Of a stretch of 9,076 bases of DNA, positions 6,240-9,076 are shown piece after piece. The DNA is from Candidatus Bathyarchaeota archaeon (GTDB lineage Archaea > Thermoproteota > Bathyarchaeia > 40CM-2-53-6 > FEN-987): assembly GCA_003152955.1 (NCBI GenBank), contig PMBQ01000223.1, forward strand, positions 7,233-16,308, read 5' to 3'. Below the pieces are notes generated by a model. The model saw only the letters and a program-made list of their open reading frames with translations, was not told the DNA's origin and searched no databases. Position 1 is the stretch's first letter, and every line of letters starts with the position of its first letter. The position numbers were made by a program, and so were the translations under genes.

Positions 6240-6812
6240 TCATTCTGGCCTTTTTCGGAACTCTGACGTTTGGATCTGGTTTAGCAATTGAGGGGCTTCG
6301 CGTAGAGAGCGAATTCTAATTACGTTACGGTTTCCATCGGGCATGTGAACCTGCTGATTCCATGGCTGAGAGTAGAGAAGAACAAAAACGCTGCTCGGAG
6401 CCTTCTCAGCCAAATTCGGATTATCATCTATGAACACGTCATATCCGTTGTCTGTAGTCAGTTTGTTCAAACCATCTCCGCTGCCCACCAAAACCAACTT
6501 GTCATATGGAACATGGTTCAGCGCAAGCCAGCGTTCAATATTCCTTCGACTAGACTCCATGTGCGCTGTAACAATATCTACGGGTGCCACTTCACAAATC
6601 TGACCAACAAGGAGACCTACGTTGGGTTCGTACGAAGTGATTTGCTCTGCGTTGTAGTCTTCCCAAGCGGAATCGTAACTTGAAGTCAAGCCCGGTTTGA
6701 AAGAGTTCACCATATCCCATCGAGTAATCATGTCAACAGTTACTCGCCGATTAGCCACCTCGTTGAACTTCTCCAGAAGGACCGAATGCAAATCTGCAAG
6801 CACGCCGTCCAA
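6240..6812 (-). CDS. HAD-family 5'(3')-deoxyribonucleotidase-like protein, N-terminus in doubt
   Basis: The protein fits the NT5C branch of HAD phosphatases, which remove phosphate from (deoxy)nucleotides. Motif I is DLDGVLAD, motif II is IVTAH (Thr82 of the 190 residues from TTG), a motif III Lys may be Lys117, and motif IV is FIDDNP (Asp129-Asp130); LLYSQPWNQ (145-153) is typical of the branch. The first in-frame ATG/GTG/TTG, TTG 6810-6812, lies inside motif I, so starting there would delete the nucleophilic Asp. Upstream, RIAL completes the expected strand, and the frame stays open to TGA 6945-6947 with no normal start. An AGGAGG site at 6839-6844 shows that initiation is expected just downstream. 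An ATA start at 6822-6824, or a one-base indel after a CTG at 6832-6834, would restore a normal beginning; otherwise the gene is a pseudogene. The MFS gene follows after 18 nt. Confidence 0.72.
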   Translation of the reverse strand: MDGVLADLHSVLLEKFNEVANRRVTVDMITRWDMVNSFKPGLTSSYDSAWEDYNAEQITSYEPNVGLLVGQICEVAPVDIVTAHMESSRRNIERWLALNHVPYDKLVLVGSGDGLNKLTTDNGYDVFIDDNPNLAEKAPSSVFVLLYSQPWNQQVHMPDGNRNVIRIRSLREAPQLLNQIQTSEFRKRPE

Positions 6813-6838
6813 ATCTAGAGCTATTCTCGAGCAGCTTC

Positions 6839-6844
6839 CCTCCT
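6839..6844 (-). promoter_or_regulatory. Strong Shine-Dalgarno site upstream of the nucleotidase
   Basis: AGGAGG on the minus strand ends 26 nt before TTG 6812 and 14 nt before an in-frame ATA. The usual 5-8 nt spacing would place the start near 6831-6834, where the nucleotidase frame has no start codon. This supports a small indel between this site and motif I. Confidence 0.5.
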
Positions 6845-7047
6845 GAATTTTCGTTTTCGACGACCGGCACCAGCGGCGTCGGCCCGTAGGGTTCCAAACT
6901 GACAGATGAAGCTCTCGATTTACAATGAAAACTCGACCTACCAGTCAAAATATCTGGGCTGAGGCGCAGCCTCGAAAGAACCACGACTTGACCTAAAGAT
7001 CTGGGTTCGAAATCAATCGTAGGAATCTCTCCGCCAGCGGGAAAGGC

Positions 7048-7053
7048 TATAAA
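7048..7053 (+). promoter_or_regulatory. TATA box for the second EamA permease
   Basis: TATAAA lies about 55 nt before the TTG at 7104, allowing a leader near 25-30 nt. On the minus strand the overlapping bases read TTTATAG, so the box could also face the nucleotidase operon. The 6825-7103 interval otherwise contains only the open upstream extension of the nucleotidase frame and no gene I can support. Confidence 0.45.
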
Positions 7054-7103
7054 CCATCCAAGTGATGCCGACAAGGTTTTGCACGCAGTTGGGCTGACGT
7101 ATT

Positions 7104-7991
7104 TTGCCAGAAAGTCTTACGACGAAAAATGAGGTTACCAACATTGCCCTAGTCATTATTCTAAGCGTGATTTGGGGATTGGCCTTCGTGGCGATCAGAA
7201 GCGCGGTTCAAGAATTGACACCCGTAAACCTAACGCTTCTACGTTGGCTTATCGTATCAGGCACTTTCCTCGTTCTTGCGCCATTCATTGGGAAACCGAA
7301 GGCACCCCTTATGAGAAGTGACATACCGAGGTTCGTGCTTGTTTCGCTCGCAAGTGTTGGCGGTTACCACCTATCGCTGAACTACGCAGAAACCATAGTC
7401 TCTGCTGGCCTGGCTGGACTTCTAATCTCATTTGGTCCAATCTTCGTCGTTCTACTCTCTGCAGTTTTCCTCAAAGAGAAGATTGGGACCAAGCTCATGA
7501 TTGCACTCGCCTTAGCCGTTGCGGGCGCATTTGTTCTCTCAATCAATGCGGACCTCAGCTTCCAGCAAATGAGTGGACCACTGGGTGTCGTACTCTCTGC
7601 ATTCATGTACGGCGTATACAGTGTAGCTTCCAAACCACTAGTGAAAAAGTATGGCCCAATGCCAGTAGCCGTCTGGGTTGCAGTTCTGGGAACCACCTTC
7701 CTACTACCACTGTTATCCTGGAGTTTTGTCACAAACGTGAGTTCGCTTTCAACCAGCGGATGGATCTCGGTGCTCTATCTCGCCATTCTCAGTACAGTAC
7801 TAGCAAACATCATACTCTACACCCTTATTGGCGGCAGAGCTGTTTCCAGACTCTCCGTTCAACTCTACTTAATCCCCATCGTAAGCTTGGTTGGTGGAAT
7901 ATTGTTCTTGGGTGAAAGTCTTACGACATTCACCATCTTGGGTGCGGGTTTGATGTTGACCGCAACGGCTCTGGCTACTCGCAGAAAGTGA
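7104..7991 (+). CDS. EamA/DMT-superfamily permease (second copy)
   Basis: The 295-residue protein shows the ten-helix, two-repeat EamA layout (about 12-147 and 158-292). Helix 1 reads NIALVIILSVIWGLAFVAIR (13-32), and LRWLI (46-50) lies in helix 2. Helix 4 ends in VFLKEKIG (121-128), the Glu-containing motif closing the first half; FMYGVYSVASKPLV (167-180) opens the second half, and ILFLGESLT (266-274) precedes the last helix. The tail is basic (ATRRK). A stop at 7095-7097 lies in frame just upstream, so TTG 7104 (or the ATT before it) is the only possible start; this gene therefore documents non-ATG initiation without a clear SD. It differs widely in sequence from the permease at 1371, so the two are distant paralogues rather than a recent duplication. 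It is probably an exporter of small metabolites; substrate unknown. Confidence 0.9.
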   Translation: MPESLTTKNEVTNIALVIILSVIWGLAFVAIRSAVQELTPVNLTLLRWLIVSGTFLVLAPFIGKPKAPLMRSDIPRFVLVSLASVGGYHLSLNYAETIVSAGLAGLLISFGPIFVVLLSAVFLKEKIGTKLMIALALAVAGAFVLSINADLSFQQMSGPLGVVLSAFMYGVYSVASKPLVKKYGPMPVAVWVAVLGTTFLLPLLSWSFVTNVSSLSTSGWISVLYLAILSTVLANIILYTLIGGRAVSRLSVQLYLIPIVSLVGGILFLGESLTTFTILGAGLMLTATALATRRK

Positions 7992-8050
7992 CAAGGTAAA
8001 CGAGATATTCAACATCACACCAGGTGGAAGTAATTTCCGTAAAGACAGTA

Positions 8051-8213
8051 ATGGCTGATCTTGATCGAGGAATTACGAGTTCACGTGTAGTTCTCCTGAC
8101 TATCGATCCCTGTTGTTGAGATTTGCAACGGTCCGGGTTATGAAGTACTTAACGAGCCCGGAAAAGATGATCTTGTCGGGGAGATTGGCGCTTGGCTCTC
8201 AGCGAGGACCTAG
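8051..8213 (+). pseudogene. Possible frameshifted small gene
   Basis: ATG 8051 opens a 22-codon frame (MADLDRGITSSRVVLLTIDP, then two Cys) ending at TGA 8117-8119. The next frame, entered by skipping T8111, continues as VVEICNGPGYEVLN and then EPGKDDLVGEIGAWLSART to TAG 8211-8213. Joined, this is a protein of about 53 residues with sensible composition, whose stop overlaps the convergent metalloprotein stop within one CTAG. There is no SD and no family I recognise, so it is a modest candidate for a gene broken by one extra base. Confidence 0.3.
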
Positions 8214-8722
8214 CTAATGTAACTTCTATCTGATCTGTCGAAATCCGTCACAAGTTCTGCTCGGCGTTGTTTGAGTTCCAGCGGCATCTCATTGGAAATA
8301 TGTGTGTCGACATAGCCGAGTTCTCGCAGTAATGACCATGGTCCTCTTGAGGCTATTGTTGAGGCTGGGTGATCGGGGCCGAAGGTTTCGAGTGAGATTT
8401 CGTTGACCAGACGACGAACTTCGGACTCATCGATGATGCCCAACGAATGAAGATACTCGTGTAGTAAAATTGAGTATACGAAGGCATTGATGTGGCTTCG
8501 TGGATGCCCTGCAGCAACTATTCGATCCAGAAGCGTGCGGTTCATGACGATCTGGTTCGTGCCAACTCCGTGAAATGCCCCCAAATGAATCGGCAGATCC
8601 GCTAAAACTAACATGAGGCCTGCTCGTTCCGTTCCCAACTGGTTCTTCACTGACTTCTTCACGATTTCGAATATGTCGCCGAAATTCTCGCTTGTCTCAA
8701 GTTGACTCGACAATATGGTCAT
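8210..8722 (-). CDS. Predicted HExxH metalloprotein (zincin-like)
   Basis: The 170-residue protein contains LLHEYLHSLGIIDESEVR: His88, Glu89, His92 and Gly95 make the HExxHxxG zinc-binding and catalytic motif of zincin peptidases. The third ligand could be one of Asp98, Glu99 or Glu101, or His118 in GPDHPAS; I cannot decide. The region before it (GTNQIVMNRTLLDRIVA, 54-70) looks like the edge strand and backing helix of a minimal peptidase domain. No signal peptide or membrane helix is visible, so it should be cytosolic. ATG 8720-8722 is chosen because a full GGAGGTGA lies at ideal distance; a longer in-frame start (TTG 8747-8749) would place that site inside the gene. Activity on a peptide is inferred from the motif alone; the target is unknown. 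The gene converges on the frame at 8051-8213. Confidence 0.8.
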   Translation of the reverse strand: MTILSSQLETSENFGDIFEIVKKSVKNQLGTERAGLMLVLADLPIHLGAFHGVGTNQIVMNRTLLDRIVAAGHPRSHINAFVYSILLHEYLHSLGIIDESEVRRLVNEISLETFGPDHPASTIASRGPWSLLRELGYVDTHISNEMPLELKQRRAELVTDFDRSDRSYIS

Positions 8723-8726
8723 TCTC

Positions 8727-8734
8727 TCACCTCC
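8727..8734 (-). promoter_or_regulatory. Full-consensus Shine-Dalgarno site
   Basis: GGAGGTGA on the minus strand, with 7 nt between GGAGG and ATG 8722, is the best SD in the window. It settles the start of the metalloprotein and indicates efficient translation. Confidence 0.75.
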
Positions 8735-8883
8735 CTCCTGCAGATTCAACTATAACGACTGGGACCGCGCCAAGTCGGTCACAATTGCTCGTGGATACAG
8801 GCATTCCAGACGAAAAGTCGCCTACCTAGAATGATGTCTGGTCTATGTCATAAGCGAGCGCATATGCAAGCTCCTAATAGAAG

Positions 8884-9076
8884 TTAGAAACTGGCCGATA
8901 TTCCACCGTCAACAACTATCACTTGACCAGTAATGTAGTCAGAAGCAGAGGAGCTGAGAAACACAACTACGCCCTTCAGATCGCTAGGCCGTCCCAAACG
9001 GCCAAGAGGAGTTCTTGAGGCGAGCATTTGGCCCTTCGTCGCCAAGAGCAACTGGGTCATGTGCGTCGGAAACCAA
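8884..9076 (-). CDS. Short-chain dehydrogenase/reductase (SDR), C-terminal part
   Basis: The gene enters at the window edge; the last 63 residues and TAA (8884-8886) are present. They match the C-terminal end of classical SDR enzymes such as FabG or gluconate 5-dehydrogenase. WFPTHMT is the substrate-loop segment that follows the conserved Pro-Gly, [12 protein letters not shown] is the typical Arg/Pro turn, and [22 protein letters not shown] is the penultimate helix and last strand in two adjoining blocks. These enzymes oxidise alcohols or reduce ketones with NAD(P); the Rossmann glycine motif and the Tyr-x3-Lys site lie beyond the window, so cofactor and substrate are unreadable. The stop lies about 160 nt before the metalloprotein start on the same strand, so cotranscription is possible. 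Confidence 0.88.
   Translation of the reverse strand, partial: WFPTHMTQLLLATKGQMLASRTPLGRLGRPSDLKGVVVFLSSSASDYITGQVIVVDGGISASF

Noticed and set aside
6751..7074. A 107-codon minus-strand frame upstream of and overlapping the nucleotidase.
   Set aside because: It overlaps the conserved HAD motifs in another frame, has no SD and matches no family; it most likely exists because both strands are low in stops here.
8132..8162. Inverted repeat TCCGGG...CCCGGA enclosing the palindrome AAGTACTT, as a possible structured RNA.
   Set aside because: The stem is only 6 bp with a bulged interior, no T-run follows, and it lies within a possible coding remnant.
8750..8755. TTATAG on the minus strand as TATA box of the metalloprotein.
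   Set aside because: It is only about 30 nt from the ATG, so the transcript would start past the strong SD that clearly serves this gene.

Overview
The window looks archaeal. The evidence is a DUF2148 four-cysteine protein, an M29-type peptidase, AT-rich TATA-like boxes about 25 nt before inferred transcript starts, GGTGA/GGAGGTGA-type Shine-Dalgarno (SD) sites, a T-tract terminator without a hairpin, and frequent TTG starts. Composition looks close to half GC (not counted). I cannot fix the lineage; a Thaumarchaeota/Bathyarchaeia-like soil or sediment archaeon is a guess.

Layout. 1-405 (+) is the C-terminal part of an M29 aminopeptidase-like metalloenzyme. 447-995 (-) is a GNAT acetyltransferase convergent with it. 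996-1370 holds open frames without starts that look like coding remnants, followed by an EamA permease (1371-2255, +). 2256-2878 holds no intact gene, but its minus strand (2557-2789) reads as a broken small zinc-ribbon protein. Then come a LysE-type exporter (2879-3514, +) and the DUF2148 gene (3725-4288, +) with promoter, SD and T-tract terminator. A minus-strand block follows, in transcription order: a HAD/NT5C-like nucleotidase (6240-6812), an MFS permease (5034-6221) and a small unrecognised alpha/beta protein (4569-4949). A second EamA permease (7104-7991, +), another probable broken small frame (8051-8213, +), a HExxH metalloprotein (8210-8722, -) and the C-terminal part of an SDR oxidoreductase (8884-9076, -) complete the window.

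How the genes relate. Four intact integral-membrane carriers (two EamA, one LysE, one MFS) lie within about 6.6 kb, between small enzymes that share no single pathway. This looks like an accessory, transporter-rich segment rather than a defined machine. The only strong operon argument is nucleotidase-MFS (18-nt gap), with the unknown protein 84 nt further on.

The most notable theme is damage at gene beginnings and in small genes. The conserved N-termini of the first EamA protein and of the nucleotidase run past the first usable start codon, and two small frames need 1-2 nt shifts to read through. This is either pseudogenization, indels in the assembly, or use of rare start codons. I did not find a convincing new biological system.
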